Shown piece after piece: positions 1 through 14,526 of a stretch of DNA of 64,000 nt. The notes under the pieces were generated by a model. The model was not told the DNA's origin. It searched no databases and was given only the letters and a program-made list of their open reading frames with translations. Positions within the stretch are counted from its first letter, which is position 1, and each line of letters starts with the position of its first letter. This stretch comes from Mercurialis annua (Eukaryota; Streptophyta; Magnoliopsida; Malpighiales; Euphorbiaceae). A program made the translations under genes and the position numbers. The stretch spans positions 42,128,651 through 42,192,650 of the forward strand of contig NC_065571.1 of the NCBI RefSeq assembly GCF_937616625.2, in the 5' to 3' direction.

Positions 1-1837
1 AGTTGTAATTTGTTAGTGACTTTAAGTCAGGCTTGGGTAACAGATATTACCACTAAAGGCAGGAAGCTATACTACTTCTAGAGGTTTAGATGTTAGGATA
101 TCAATAGTATTTTAGTGACAATAATGGTGCTTCACAAATAGTGGTGGTGATATCAGTAAAGGTTTTCAGTTCACATAGCTTCTGTTGGTGGAGTCCTGGT
201 GAAGGTAGTTTGCAACTGTGCCATAGTGGCTATTGTAAAGTTTTCTATTTCCAACTTTGCATGACATCTTAGATTTTCTTGTAATTCTTCTTGTCGAGCC
301 CTATCTAATTTCTGTTTAGGAATTTAATTTACTGTAAAGAAATTATAATAATTTTCACAGCTTGGGACTTTCATACTCAGAAGTCAGAATCAGTGGGATA
401 TTATTATAGCACCATTACCACCAGCTTCACCAGAATTGTAATGCCAGCGGTGATTAGCAAAAGATGAATGGCAGTTGCTCATATTGATTCCATCTTAAAA
501 CCAATTATTGTTAAGTGGAGGTGCCCAACTAATATTTAAAACACATGTCCATTCACATAGTAACGAACCGGTGAATCATGTGATTCACCCGATTAATATA
601 GCAAAAAAATCAAAAATTAAGAAAGAATAAAAGAAGAAATAACATTCAAAAAATGCCTTTTCATAAACCATTAATCAAAAGAGAAAAGAATATGAATAAA
701 AGAGGGAAAAGAAGAGCATAATTAAATAGAAGAACTTGAAAGTGACTTATCTTCTTAAATCAAAATCAGTATAATAAAAACACTAAAGCGCTTAACTTCG
801 CAATCTCAAACAAAGTATAATAAAAACACCATCGCTTAACTTTGCAATCTCTAACAAAGATCTGCCTCTTTTTTGTTAGATCTTTCTTCTTCTTTCCCTT
901 TTATTGTGTATATTTTATTAATGAAAAATAACAATAGAAACACAGAATAGCTTTTCATCAATGTATGAATTGTTTTGATTAAAAAGAGTTATCAGGGACA
1001 TTTTTTAAGTGTCAATTAAATTATATCCATTGCACATAACAGTCACTTAAATAAGAGTTAGTTTGCTAAGCACTTCTGCTAAAAGTACTCTAATATTATT
1101 TGTTAAGACTATTTCATATGTTAAACAATTAAATAGTTCAAATTTAAAAAATCAAATTATAATTTATGCAAGTGTATAATTTTTAAATAATATTTACAAA
1201 TATAAACCGAATTTTACGATTCTATTCAATTCGATTCCTGATACTCAAATCGCTAATCAAGCATTTTGATTCTTGATTTGAATCTCAATTTGACAACTAA
1301 AGGAGAATTTTAAGGACTTCCATATGTAAAATCTTCCTTTATGAAAACCTTAAATTTATCTTGTAAACTTCCTATCTAGTAAATCTCAAACCATTTAATT
1401 TTTCTAGTAAATTTATAGTATCCAGATAATTAGTTATTTTCTGTGAATTTTGATAGTGGACATAGTAGTTTGATTTGGTTTAGAAACCTTGATAATTAGT
1501 TATTTTCCGAACATGTCTTGACAATTGTTTATAGTATTCCCAGCAACCAGAAAATTATCTATTTTTCCTACTCCAGTAATAACCATCTATTGTTCAAGAC
1601 CCTTACTTAGCTACTTTAAATAATAACTCGGCTATAAAGCTTCGCTAAGAATAATAGAAGATACATTAATTCTATTAATTCACACAACAATAATGTCACT
1701 TGGTTAATTTTTTACTAATATTGCTCTAGTACAACCAAAACTACTCTGGAAATAGCAAGACGTTACTATTAATTTATCTCAGAATACAGAAGGAAGACAA
1801 TCATATTTCTCGTCCAAAGATTTAAGTGGAAACTTAC
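1..1837. other. Left edge: presumed callose synthase intron, no exon recognised
   Basis: The reading frame of the callose synthase gene stops at a good donor next to 1838, and the family's next exon should encode a stretch near YFMDTQIWY. I read the minus strand from 1837 to 1 and did not find it, so this part is probably a long intron and the next exon lies off the window. It holds a 45-bp unit present twice in tandem (about 770-815 and 816-860) and a small hairpin at 570-589 with 9-bp arms. Nothing else is visible. Confidence 0.5.
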
Positions 1838-4800
1838 AACAATAATTGGAGACCATATAGCTATAATTGCCCCCGCATTACTCTTCACTGTAATAGAACA
1901 ACATAATTTTAGGAACTTCAGAGGAGATAGTGTATGACTAAGAAAAACAAATCGGTTATACCTTTGGGAAAAAGCTCGTGCCATTCGTAATTTTTCATAC
2001 CAATTTTGAGGATTAGTCTTGTTGGTTCAATGAGTGGTCTAATCTGCATTTTGTTAATCATTTCACATTTAAAAATTTATGAAATGGATTTCTTCTCACA
2101 TTCTGATCATGATAAGTAGCAGAACAAGAATACAATACGTTTTCACCAAATTTTGGAAGAGGTAGAACAGTTTCTACAGAAAATAATGATTTATGTAGCT
2201 ACTATAAATTATAAAGAGAAAAACATTATAGCAATCTTTCTTTTTATCCTTATTCCGTCCATTTTTCTAACCACCATACAAGAAGGGCCCAAAATCCAGA
2301 AAGAAGAGTTGGCTGATAGAGGGAAAGAAACTTTCAACACAAGTTCAGTAAGCAGCTTGAAACTACAAAACGAAAGTGTAAAACTAAATATAAATTTTAA
2401 TAGGTTAAAGAGGTTTTCAATCCAGATGATCTGAACCTGTCTTTGTCTCTTATACAATTGTAGAACCCTAGTAACTCCAAAATCCAATCTAATGTATGTT
2501 CATGCTATAAAATTTCTAGTGTCTTGAAAACAAAGTCTTCCATGAAAAAATTAAAATAAAATTTAGATAGCCCAGGAAGCTCATTCAATATCATATACTA
2601 AATCTTAATCCTGGACGTTACTGTAGCCCGCTCACCTCAAAACTATAGCTGAAGACAAATTTGGTCGCAAGCACCAACACCCAAAACAATGTATATCTAC
2701 ATACATGGTAAGAAGAAGTTTCAATATAGGAAAGACATAATAAAGAACTTTATAGCAACAAAATATTTCAGAAAGGAGCTTGATAATACTTTAACACTGA
2801 AATTTGGGTTTCTTGCATCCCACGTCCAACATATAATCTTGGCTGTATGAAGCAAAAGACTTAATTAACAGTAAATACAATTTTAACAGCACATATGTAA
2901 ATGCCATGAAAATAGTCTTCCACTATCCAAAAGTGAAACCAACTCAATTATAATGGAATACAAACTTTTCAACAAGCTAATAATAAAAAAAAGATAGAAG
3001 AAAAAAAGCATCTATAGTACATAAGGTTCCTTGCTTTGCAAGTGTTCAGAAAAATCATCTAAGGTTTGATTGTGAACATAGCATTAAACAAATAATGTTC
3101 AAATCTTTGCATGTGTTTTAGATGACAACATCAAAATGGCAGAGACTAAAACCAATGATTTTTATTATATATTTCTTGCTAACAATAAAATAACATTTGA
3201 GATTTACTAGAAGAACAATATTTGTGTGCAGAAAAGTACAAAACTTGCTTATGACATTTGTTTTGATTTGTATATAATTTTCTTTACACATCTAAGATTC
3301 AGCATACTAAGCAAGAGTTACTCTTGTATGATGCGAATATACAAGTTTGAAGATCTCATGTATATAGTGTTGTTACTTTTTTTCAAAGCAGTTTTTAATT
3401 TGAACATTTGTCATTTGTTTTAGTTTTTAATCACCCTCCATCATTCCTATGTATTATATTTAATTTCTTATTTAAACGACCATCCTCCATTGTTCCTACA
3501 AAATTCTTATTTAAACATCTAATTTGAAACAAAAGAACTCATTAGAACTTTTCTAATGGCATTAGTTTCTATACTTTGTATCTACAAAAGTTAAATAATG
3601 AAATTTCTAGGATAGATAAAGTATCTAGGAACTTAATGCTGCATAACACAATTGAGCAAAAATTTATCCACAACAAATCATAACAGGAATCATACGTTGC
3701 AAATTTTTAAGAATCATACCTGTGTCCACCAAGAGAAAATTTTACATATGCGACTATTTGAGATCTCAATATATTTGCTGACGACGGGAACAAAAAATAA
3801 GATCATCTCAACTGCATTTGTCATCAGGTAAATTGCAACTGCAACCATATAAGAAGAGATACATAATTGCCAACTTCCATATTGTGTAGAATAACATGTG
3901 TACTTCCTCCTGGATTTAGCATAATATACAGGAAGAACAATTGTCCAGATGATTGCAACAACTAGCTTCAACACTTGTTTCCTTTTCCTTGAGATTTCCA
4001 TCGTCACTCTAGCTTTCCATGTAAAAATAATTTCAAGAATTGCTGTACCCAGAACATGTAATAATTAATTACTTTTTGCTTTTTATAATTAATATGCACC
4101 AAGCTAACACATTTACGAGCATAAAAAGGGAATAAAAAAATTAACTAATAGAAAAAACCACATGCAAGAACTAACAATAGAGGCAACACAATCGAAAAGT
4201 ATCCAAGTTATTGCAAAATGGTTGGTTCAATTTAACAAAGTCAACCTCATAAAATTAAACACTATAAATATGTTAAAACTACTATTTTATTATTATCAAG
4301 CTTCCACTTTGAAAGTTTTGTTACAGACAAAACAACCTAATGGAAACATTTATGAATTTTAATTTAGAATTGTAGAATCTCCATGGACCCTGAGAGAAAC
4401 TACTATTTTTTTGCTATCAAGCTCCAATTTGAAAGTTTTGTTATAGTTAACCAAACTATTTGAGGGCAAACATTTTATTTATTTTAATTTATAGTTGTTG
4501 AATCTACATGGACCGCGAGAGTAGATATTGAAACTCGTCTTGCACAAAATCAATGGTTTTTGCTAACTACTATTCGCCAATAGACTGTTAATAATGTTAG
4601 TTTCCTTATATTATTATTGTTGATTTACTGCTGATTTCTATATATAGTTGTATTAATTTTACTGATTTGTTTCCATGAATAGCAGCTAGATTTTTAAGGC
4701 ATAAATAAGGTTCCATTTAACTTGAATTCTCCTTTTTGGTTCATAAGCCTTGTATATAGCAGAAACCCTACCTCATTGAGGGGATACTTCAACCAAATTG

Positions 4801-7800
4801 ACACTCTTAACCTCCACTTACAAGTCATGTAAATTTTTCTTAATTATTTAATGTGAAATTTATTAATAGCTCAAACACTCTCTCAGTGCAACTGGGCCAC
4901 AACCAGTTATCACTTACTTAATATGGATGGACACTCTTACATCCTTAACACTTCTTGGTTGGTTTGTCTCTACGAGGTCTGAGATCAATAACGAGCCTAG
5001 CATCTTTTGCGAACACAACTTCAGGTCTTCAAATACGAGCCAAAAAACATCCAACGATTAAAATATTTGATACTCTGATACAATATAGAATCCACATGGA
5101 CGCTGAGAGGGCTAGATCAAATGACAGATAAATGGATTGAAATTCCTCTTGCACAAAACCAATTGTCATGTGCTAATATCATTAACCTCTATTTATAAAT
5201 CACTTAACTTTCTCTTGATTATTCGATGTGAATTTTTATTTATATCTTCAACAAGAATATACAATCAATTAATAAATTTCCTTAATTTTAATTTTTTTTT
5301 GTTAACAGGTTGAACATCAACATGTAAAGTATTATGGATCACAGATTACAATGAATAAAATGGATATTGCCAGCCAACTCAAGTTAAACAGGTTTACTTA
5401 TCTTAGAAAACTTGTAATGCGTGTCATTAAATTGAAATGCTGAGGTACCAAAATGACTGCGCTAAATCCAATTATGTCACTATATATCCTATGCAGATAG
5501 TACTGTTGTATTTATTGCACATTTGCACTTACTCGTAAACTACTAAGATGAGTAGCTAGCATAGTTATAGTAGTTTAAAATTCAATATGAAATGGTTAAA
5601 GTCAAACCTTATGACTTTTTAGCTATAAAAATTCATGACATGCCTTTTGCATACACCCTTACTTGTAAGGGATAGTGATGTACCTTGTATGAGTTTAAGA
5701 ATGGCAGATGTAATGAAGATGCTCATGACATCTTCAAATATTACAGCATCAAGTATTTCAAGTGGAGATCCCAAATCATGGCAAGCCATAATTATCATTG
5801 CCTGCAAACACATCATTTTGACAAATGAATATGGTATTAATATATCTGGTAGACAAGTTGTTACACTGTTTTAACAAACCTGAAGGGATAGGATAAAAAA
5901 GCTCCACATTCTATCAAAGCTTCTAAATAGATGCCAAAATGAACGGATCTCTACAAAGTTTGTCTTCCCCAACCATCTTGGTTCACAATGACCTTCTACA
6001 AAGGCCTATTAGAAAGAAAAAACAATTTTAACATAACAGATCAAGGAGTTAATCACCATGAACAAATTGAGCTACATAAGTAACTTTATTTATCTTGCGT
6101 CTTAGTATAAAATAAGAAAATTTGGCTTTTTGGCTAGTTTTTGTCACTAGAAGAAAGAGGGACTAATACAAAAGGAAAAAGGCAGTCATCAACTGCAAGC
6201 ATCAGAAAGTATAATGATCCAAGTACAGTTTGAGGAGATTTTGATAATCCCGTAGTCAAAGAGTAGCAAAAGTCAATTCAGCATCTTTTCTTTCGCTGTT
6301 ATCATTACGCGTCTGCCATATAACATCAAAAATCAAGAAAATGTATCCATCTTTTCCTACTTTCCTAATAGGTTTAAAAAATTACTAAAATTGGAAATTG
6401 TGTGTCAATAACTGCTATACACTTAAGGTTAACGGTTTTAAATTTGAAAGGAAAAGTCTCGGGCTGCAAAGCGATGGAACATACACCAAAAGCACTAATA
6501 AATCATGAATGTTTCACCTTGCAGAACCTTTTTAAGACATCATGATGTCCTATTTTACTTCGGAAAAAAAAAAAGTAAACTTGCATTCTGTAAAGAATAG
6601 AGAGATAGGATATAAAGAATGCAGTAGAACTCAACAGTTCATGTATGTATGTCTCCACACCAGATCAAGAATCATTGGCTCCTGTGATTTCTAAAGAATT
6701 CAGCATTAACAGTCCACAATATCTGCAGCAAGCTAGAACATGTGATAGCTATGGTCCAAAACAGATTAATGGACAGACGAAATATTGAAGACTTTAATTT
6801 GCTTTGTTTTAAAGTGCAAAATGAAAAGAGGAAAAAGGTAGGAAGAATAAGATAAAAGAAAAAGTCATGATCCTCTGAATGTACCCCAGTCTCTTCATCT
6901 ATGTTTAGTCCCAACTCTTCATCTTCATCGTCTTTTGCTTCTGTCTTCATCTTTTTATTTACAACTTTTTTTACTTTGTTTTTATTTGAAGGCTGTACAC
7001 AGAAAAAATCATGATCCAGACGCATAGGCCAGCCTATCTGAAAACAATCAGGAGACCTGCAGGAGTATATCAGTTTCAATAACCTATCCAAAAAGTCTTG
7101 CATCTTTAAATTGACAAACATATCAAATCTTGATCTGACCAGAAATACTCATTTAGATCATCATAATTTCTCCATGTAGAATGATCAGCTGTCCCACTTT
7201 TGCCTTTTGCAGATTCCTTCACATTTAATAAGAAAAATGAGATTTATAACTGGAAAGATATACAGAACTATTATGAAATTGTAAAAGTACCTCATAAATA
7301 ACCCTGTATATAGGGGTAATCACATTGGTAAGATATGATTCAAATCCTCCTCCATATGCGGGCATGACCTTTTCCCCAGATATCAAGCTGACAGCCCCTG
7401 TTAGCAATCCATGCAATTCATACGCCATCTGAGAGCAAACAAGATCACAAACATAATACATTACAGATAGATAAGTGATATGTACTAGAAATATGATATT
7501 CATTAATAGTAATAAAATTTATGACAAGGGATAAACAACTAAATCAAGTTTTTAGGAAGATGTCATTTTGATTAGCAAGTAGCAAATCTATGGAAACAGA
7601 CTACTTGTACCAAAAGCAAAATCAGAGGGATTCTGATTTCAGCTCGAAATATTGCAAATTATAGAAGTTAAAAGGAAAATGGAAAGAAGAATTTTCAATT
7701 ACGACGGGCGTCTTTGAGTTGAGCTTATATTTCTGCCAACATGAATCGTATAAGAGTTGTAAGGACATAGGTAAAAGAAACTGTTCATGAAAGATATGTT

Positions 7801-10800
7801 AATGTCTTAAATGCGGTTTGAGCAAAACAGAGAAAGTAAGTATCTATACCCAGTACCTGTACACGACTTAAAATCTCCCAAGACTTATTTGTAAAATTAT
7901 ACTGGATGTCAATATTCTATTAATCATGATTTGTGACAGTAAAATCACAAATCTACAAAATGCTGGTTTATTTTCTCCCACGCATTAAGTTAACAAAATT
8001 ATTATCTTATCTTTCAGACAGCCGAGTGCCTGATAATGCTAAATAATTGCAGGAAAAGTATAAGGAACTAAACTGTTTCAATATGTCAAAAACAAGTGCA
8101 CGGATAATTGCTCCTATAGTTTCTATGTGTTTCTCAATGAGGATCCCTTTCACAAGGCTGAGATGTCAGTCATGCATCAAGCCGTACCACACAGGATTTA
8201 ACATGAAAGAAACATGTTGTATTCCATATAGAAATATGGAATGAAGTACTGATTTAGAATTAAACATATTTTTCCACTTACATTATGAAAAATATAACAT
8301 AGGCATTCTGGCATAAGCCGTAAGTTTGCCGCCTCTCCCCATATGAGAAGGTAAAGCCCTATATATAGCAATTTATATTGCTGGGCTTCTTGTTTCACAC
8401 AAGGTAACCTGCAAAAGACAGACAACTAATGAATCAACTGGAAGAAGAAGGCGAAGCAAAAAAATATAACAAAACATAAAAGCGTTGTTGTCAAATCCCA
8501 ATTGAAGCAGTAACTTAGAGGCATTGCAGCACATAAATAAAATAAAATAAAAAGTGCAAAGCTGACCAAAGAATTGGAAACATACAAGAAAATGATAAAA
8601 TGGGATAAAAAAAAATTGAAGTTTATTTAGTGCAAGGAACATCAAGGATCAATACTTTTACCGTATGTTATTTGTTCTCCGCAGATATTTGCACCAGTTA
8701 GTATAGTTCTTGAAAAACTTTTTCATCAGTTCATCCACAGCTCCATCCCCCAACTGATATTTAAAGACTAGCATAAATTTCAAATTATAGACACGAGAAG
8801 AAGTTTAATAGAATAATCAAAAGAATACAAAAGCTGAAAGACCTTTAAGACAGATGTCTGCTTATGAGATTGCCTAATATGGGTGTTAGCAAGAAGTAAA
8901 ATTAGATGCTCCCTCTGGTTGGCTACATTTCCTTCCTGGTGCAGGAAACAACATATGAACAAGATTAGGTCCTTCATCTCATACATAACCAATTTCCCAA
9001 CTGCACATATTACATATGATATGAAAGCGAGAATATAATACAGTTTACAGAACAGAGAAAAACAATTAAATACACAACAACATAAGCAAATAACCTGAAA
9101 CCCAAAGCAGCATTGAAGAAATTCAAACAAGTCAATCAAAGGCCCACATTTATTGAAATCTTGAGCTGAAGGTAAACCACGAACATTTCGAACAGCTGCA
9201 ACTGCAGCTTTAATCTGCATCATTTCATAAGTATGTCAACATGATTATTACATTTAATCAGACCTCGGGTACGCATACTGCATCGCGATAATTTATAGCA
9301 CTTGGTGCATAAATTCACTAACAGGTAAAAAAAAAGAAAAAAAGACTTTTATGGTTGAGAAAAAGAAGCACAACAACAAAACAACTACTCAAAGTAACAG
9401 CTTGAAAAAATTAAAAGAAAGTAAAAAAATTGTGTTTCGTTCCTAAGATTTAAAAATAATGAAATCATTCAAATTATCCATAATGCATCAAACCTCAGGG
9501 AGTTGCATAATTGCTTGCTGAATACCTCCATGATCTAGAGGAAGAATGTTATATGGTACATAGAGCTCAGATCTTGCTCGGTTACTATCCCTGTCAGCAA
9601 GAGCCTGAAAGAGGAAATCAAGTCAAAGTGAGAAGATAGATGAAGTATACTCAAAATCTACAATAAATTTTTCATGTCTGATTACTATAAAGTAGGGTTA
9701 AGATAGAAACAAACTGAATAAGTAAATTAGAACCTGATGACCAGCAGCTTCTGTCACTGTCTTTAATACTTCAAACAATACAGAAGCAATTCTTCGTGCG
9801 TTAATCAACATCTCTCTATGACTAGTTTAGATAAAAATCCAACATGTGAATCAATGAAAGCTTTGAATTTCAGGTGTGTATCTACCTAAAGCTAATGAGT
9901 AAAAGGTTAGCAGATGTCCGCAAGGAAGGGTGCATTACCTATCATCCAGATCAAAACCTCCAACATTTTTAATAATAAACTCCTTGTATGCATGATAAAC
10001 TCGTTTAAGTTCTCTTATATCACTCTTCTCCTTACGTTTCCTTAAGGTCGTTTCTTCATCCTAGAAAGTCAACAATAAGAAAAATAAGTCATGAATTTGA
10101 TAAAAACTGGAAGTTAGTTTCCAAATCCATTATTGCAAACTCAAGATAACTTAAAACCAATACAATGAGAGTGTACAAAGGGATACATGAACATAAAAGC
10201 TTTTCAATAACCCATGTTTAGGAGTCTTTCTTATCCTGTTAGTTGGATGCCAAACAGCAATAAAGTACAAAATAAGTTTGAAGCATAAAATCTAAAAGTA
10301 AGCATTCACAGAAATCCATATGTAAGTGCTAAAAAAGTTTCATAATTTAAAGCATAAAAATCACAGTATAAGGATTCAAAGAAATACGGTGCCTCCTAAG
10401 GTTATTTTGTCTAAACTAAAATTACTTTATCCATTTATCACCATTGGATGAATTATAATCAATTTCATCCAATTGCAAAATAGACAAAGTACGCTAAAAA
10501 CAAAATAACAATACATAAAGCCTAGAAATGCATATCAAAGTGTCAAAATAATCCATATTTTGAAGCATAAAATTCACAGTATAAGCATTCATAGAAATGC
10601 AAATCAAAGTGCCAAAATAATCCACTTTTGAAGCATAACAATAGCAACATAACAATTCATACAAAATACATTTCAAAAGTGCCGAAATAATCCATATTCT
10701 GAAGCATAAAAATCACAATTTATGTTTTCATACAAAATGCATATCAAAGTCCCAAAGTAATATCATATGCCATACATCCTTAAAAAATAAATCATCCTTT

Positions 10801-11830
10801 CATTTTAAAGGGAACAATGAGCAGCTTAAGGATAAAGTCCGAGGATAAGAATGAATAGTAACACGCATATGTCCGTCTAACAAAAACACTCAACAATATT
10901 ATAAAGCACAATAAGTTTATATGGGCATCGTTTCTTCAAATCTAACAATCATTTCCACATTTTGTAACAAAAACATGACATGTGGTCTAAAATTAGCTGC
11001 TTACTTACATGTTCAAGCCGGCGAAGAAGAGAAGTTTTGAATTGTCGGACACCTCTTCCATTTGAATTGCGGTCCATATTATGAGCTATTTCAAAAGCTT
11101 GAAACCGGCCTGCAAAACAAACCAACATTATTTTACATAAACGTCCATAATCTTGCACAAAAGTTACATAAATTTGTCTATACCTCTTCCTTGGAACAAA
11201 AACACATGCAAAATCCTACTACATTGAATTTTTCCAAAATCAAGTCAATTTCAACATGAATTCATTTCTTATCCTTCAAAACGCCTTTTCAGCTGAAGTC
11301 TGAGTGTTTATCTCATACAACAACAGTTATGTCATTTATAATAGGAAATCTTTAATTATTATTTATTTATTTTATCATTAAACATTCCAACATGGCAAAC
11401 GCCTCATTATTTGTTGCGCGAATGACATGGCACAAAAGTTGTGTTTTATAATTTTCCTTCAAGTCTAGCTTAAAATGAGCTTGCTAAACAATTTTTAAAA
11501 ATTAACTAAACTAAATTCTAGCTCTGTTAATGAATGAGAAAACAAATTAAAAATATGTTAAGTTAAGTAAAGTGATTAAAAACTCGAAGAAGGCTTACAA
11601 AGATAGGCAATGCGAGGCTCTTGAGACTGAATCAAATTGGCAATACGAAGAAACCGTTGGATTTCTCTAGACAAAGTAGGAGGCAGTCTCTCACTATCAA
11701 AAGGCAGAGGATCATCAGCATCGTCGTTGAGAGAACAAGACGACGTCGTCGTGATGGCGTGGGTATTATCGTCATTGTAAGGCTGAATAATAGGGTCTGC
11801 AACCACAATTTCTGAGGATGAAGAGGCCAT
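1838..11830 (-). CDS. CALS8-like: Callose synthase 8-like (glucan synthase-like), 5' part, 19 exons
   Basis: Large plasma-membrane 1,3-beta-glucan (callose) synthase using UDP-glucose; only the first 760 codons (family about 1950) are here. Exons (high to low): 11830-11599, 11109-11009, 10060-9939, 9815-9734, 9604-9494, 9214-9095, 8935-8843, 8753-8662, 8408-8282, 7428-7291, 7216-7140, 7056-6885, 6005-5880, 5801-5684, 4042-3720, 2842-2790, 2696-2636, 2043-1962, 1887-1838. All junctions keep phase. The start gives MASSSSEIVVADP; FDSERLPPTLSREIQRFLRI is at about residues 44-63. Family blocks follow: RGVRQFKTSLLRRLEH (~95-111), LPLDHGGIQQAIMQLPE (~200-216), YLLIWGEAANLRLMPECLCY (~336-355, FKS1_dom1), NYDDLNEYFW (~420-431), GWPMRLDHDFF (~437-447). 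Membrane segments begin near residue 515, and NYEWHELFP lies near 735-743. The catalytic glucan-synthase domain is off the window. The CALS8 assignment rests on remembered sequence and the PFDSERLP N-terminus; the family call is firm, the paralogue likely. Confidence 0.93.
4280..5260. repeat. Degenerate repeats in callose synthase intron 14
   Basis: Intron 14 (4043-5683) holds related segments. The block near 4290-4400 (AAGCTTCCACTTTGAAAG, then a short 'tagaatct..catggacc..gagag' motif) recurs near 4405-4530, and the second motif recurs a third time near 5088-5160 with the following 'cctcttgcacaaaacc' words. This looks like an old non-coding transposon or LTR remnant. No ends or target duplications could be set. 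Confidence 0.4.
10270..10760. repeat. Degenerate ~70-bp minisatellite in callose synthase intron 2
   Basis: Intron 2 (10061-11008) holds several diverged copies of a unit with the words 'gaagcataaaa', 'cacagtataag', 'attca..gaaatgca' and 'atcaaagtgccaaaataatcc'. The best copies run from about 10520 to 10760; weaker ones start near 10275. No coding frame persists. The array lies between well-formed splice sites and should be removed with the intron. Confidence 0.6.
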
Positions 11831-12443
11831 TGATGCAAATTAGAGAACGGTGAGGTTATGATTGGCATTGTTATTAATATAATGAAGCTTTTGATTTCTT
11901 AATGAGAAAGGAGTATCAGAGAGTATGTGCGATGGGTTTGCTTTTTGGTTCGATCTTTTTAGCTTTTGCTTTTTGAGTTTGGTTTTTGTTTTATTTTGCT
12001 TTATGTTTCAGAGTGGAGAAGAAAGCAGCAAAGTGAAGACTGACGATGACACACTTTTGAAACTCCAATAAACGTTGGGGTTAATAACTAAAAACCCCGT
12101 CAACTTTACCTTCTGTGCAGGATTATGAACATTTCTGTAATTTATAATATAAATAATTAATAATTTTATTTTCATTTTTTTTATTTGTATGTTAAAAATG
12201 GAAAAATTTATGAATTTCAATTGTTATTAAGTGCTACTTGTGAGGGGAGAGGGGGTTGGTACTCGCCCAAACTTATAGTTGACCTCGATCTGGTTAGTTT
12301 TGAAATAATGGAATCATGATCTAACTCAGTTAGGAAATACTTTTTATACCTACTCACACGCTTATAGATGAAGAATCATGTATCGGACCAAAAGATTAGA
12401 TTTGTGGACACAACCAAATCTTATTCTTTGCTTATAAATTTTA
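11831..12443. other. Presumed promoter and 5' leader region of the callose synthase gene
   Basis: This AT-rich stretch lies directly upstream of the minus-strand start at 11830. It is the likely leader and promoter. No convincing TATA position or regulatory motif could be fixed by eye, and no other gene is seen. Confidence 0.35.
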
Positions 12444-12813
12444 GACTTAATCACCAAAAAAAACCTGCACCTTTTTGCCCCTTTTCAAATGCACTCTGAT
12501 GTTGCAATTTTGTCAGCTGTACCCTAATTTGCACCTTTGATTTTCAATTCCATCCTCAAATACTAAATTGATCTCTTCTCCATTTGAAAAAATTAAAATA
12601 AGTCATCCATTTTTAGTTTTTTGAGTGGAAAAGAGTTCAAACGAGTGCTCTATAAGGGTTTTTATGAATTTTTTCCGAGTGAAAAAGAGTCCAATTTAAT
12701 TTTGAAAGTGGAATTGAAACCCAAAGGTGTGAATTAGGGTGCAGCTGATAAAATTGTAACGTTAGAGTGCAACTGAAAAAGGGCTAAAAGGTGGGATTTT
12801 TTGTGATTAAGCC
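12444..12813. mobile_element. Foldback MITE, Mutator-like, 9-bp target duplication
   Basis: A 370-bp inverted repeat. The left end GACTTAATCACCAAAA mirrors the right end, whose reverse complement reads GGCTTAATCACAAAAA. The arms continue inward for well over 100 bp ('ctgcacctttttgcccc' against 'ccaccttttagccc'; 'gtcagctgtaccctaatttg' against its complement near 12740). It is flanked by a perfect 9-bp repeat TAAATTTTA at 12435-12443 and 12814-12822, the length expected of Mutator transposases. No coding capacity. Confidence 0.85.
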
Positions 12814-12822
12814 TAAATTTTA

Positions 12823-14526
12823 TCGATTTTAAAAAATATATTTCGGATAGAAAGACATCGCATTAAAGCAAGAAATCCAAATACCAGCATACTGAAAAAT
12901 AAATGGATGGAATTGTAAATAATTGAAAACTAGAAAATGAAAAATTGAAAAGTAAATGTAGAAATGTAAACATGCATTACATTAAGACATGTATATAACT
13001 CAATCTGAACTAGCATGTGGACAATTAGCAAATATTTCTAAACAAATCTAAAATCATGGGATTTATGTTATGTAAGAGATAAATGTAGATTGTATTCCAT
13101 TTGCATGCATAAAACTTTAATCCATATGTAAAATGTGAGATTGATTTTAGATTTATCATCTCTTAAATTCTTATACAACCACTAATTATAAATTTTATAG
13201 CAGTGTTAAGATTTCTATATGATTTCTTAGTTTTGAACTAAATTAACGTGATTAGTTTAACCCTGTCAATAATGGATTTAGACATACACTCACAGCAATA
13301 AACAATATAAACATATCCAATTGCAGATGATATGCATATAAGGTTTAAATTACTTTTAAACCTCTTTTATAGTGTGTGTGCCAGTTATCTGCCCTTTTTG
13401 TGCATGCAGTCGGATTCAGCATCTAGTCAGATCGCGGAAGTTGTTCCTCCAGTCCATACGAATTAACGGGTTCTAACTAAAGTCAATTTCGGATCTGAAC
13501 AAAGCGGAAAACTGCTACGAAAATTGTTAGTCCAGCGGATGAGCTTCGAAACCCATGGTGACATGCTCGCTGATGTGGCAAAAAGATTCTGACCCGGATG
13601 GGTCTGAGAAACTATATTAATAAAGCCTACAACTAATTACTAGTCTGTGAGTTCAAACAGAGCCTAATTCCAAGTTCAAACGAGCCCGAAAACAAAAAAT
13701 GCAGTTTGAAAGCTGGTTAGAAGAACTGGGAGAGCTGGAGATGAAGAACGAGGATGCTAGATAAGCTGACAGTGGTGCCACCAAAACCGAGTCTGAAATG
13801 GGTTTCAGATTTCGCCCGAAAAACATACAAAATAGTGAAATACCATAATTAAACATCTCAAATTCAAAAATAATCAAAATAACATGTTAATGACAATAAA
13901 AACACCCTAAATACGGATCTAGAACGAAAAGCATGAACAAAATAGTTACGGCAGTTAATGGCAAGAACAATAAGAACTACTAAACATACATCCTAGCAAT
14001 CAGAGTTGACATAATATGCATAAGTAATGGTATAAAAGTGATATTAATTGAAATTGGGACCTCAACGGCAGCGTTTTGAGTCTTGGTGTCATTTTTTGGT
14101 GATATGGATGTAGAATCCAGCACTGGATTGAAGTGCAATAGTAAGCTTGATTGACTGAATCATATAAACTTGATTTGGCGGACAAAAATTGACTGGAGTT
14201 TGGTGTTTAGGGGCTGGTTTAGTTCGACTATGGCCTCTAAAAATTAGGGTTCTTGTTGTTCTTTTGTACGTATGTGTTTTGGTAATTAATTATGTGTCTC
14301 CCTCTTTAATTAGGGTTTATAATGTGGTAGATTAGAGTTTAGGGTTTATAAAGTGTCTACCTTAAATTCAAACTGTGTTGTTAGGTATTAGCGTCGAGTT
14401 AATGATTTATCTTAGGTCATTTAATTACAATTTTTGGAATTCTTAGTGTATGCCATGAAAAAGGTGGCAGAAATGCTTCTTGAAAGTGTTAAAAGGGGAC
14501 TTCCAAGACTACTAAGACTTGATTTT
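12823..14526. other. Intergenic, no gene recognised
   Basis: Reading both strands gave no frame with family resemblance. Around 13400-13620 the base composition is richer in GC than its surroundings, which may be transposon debris, but no ends or motifs support a name. Confidence 0.4.

Noticed and set aside
2153..2487. Open frames on both strands between callose synthase exons
   Set aside because: They fall in the intron between 2044 and 2635, resemble no family, and the true exons on either side join in phase without them.
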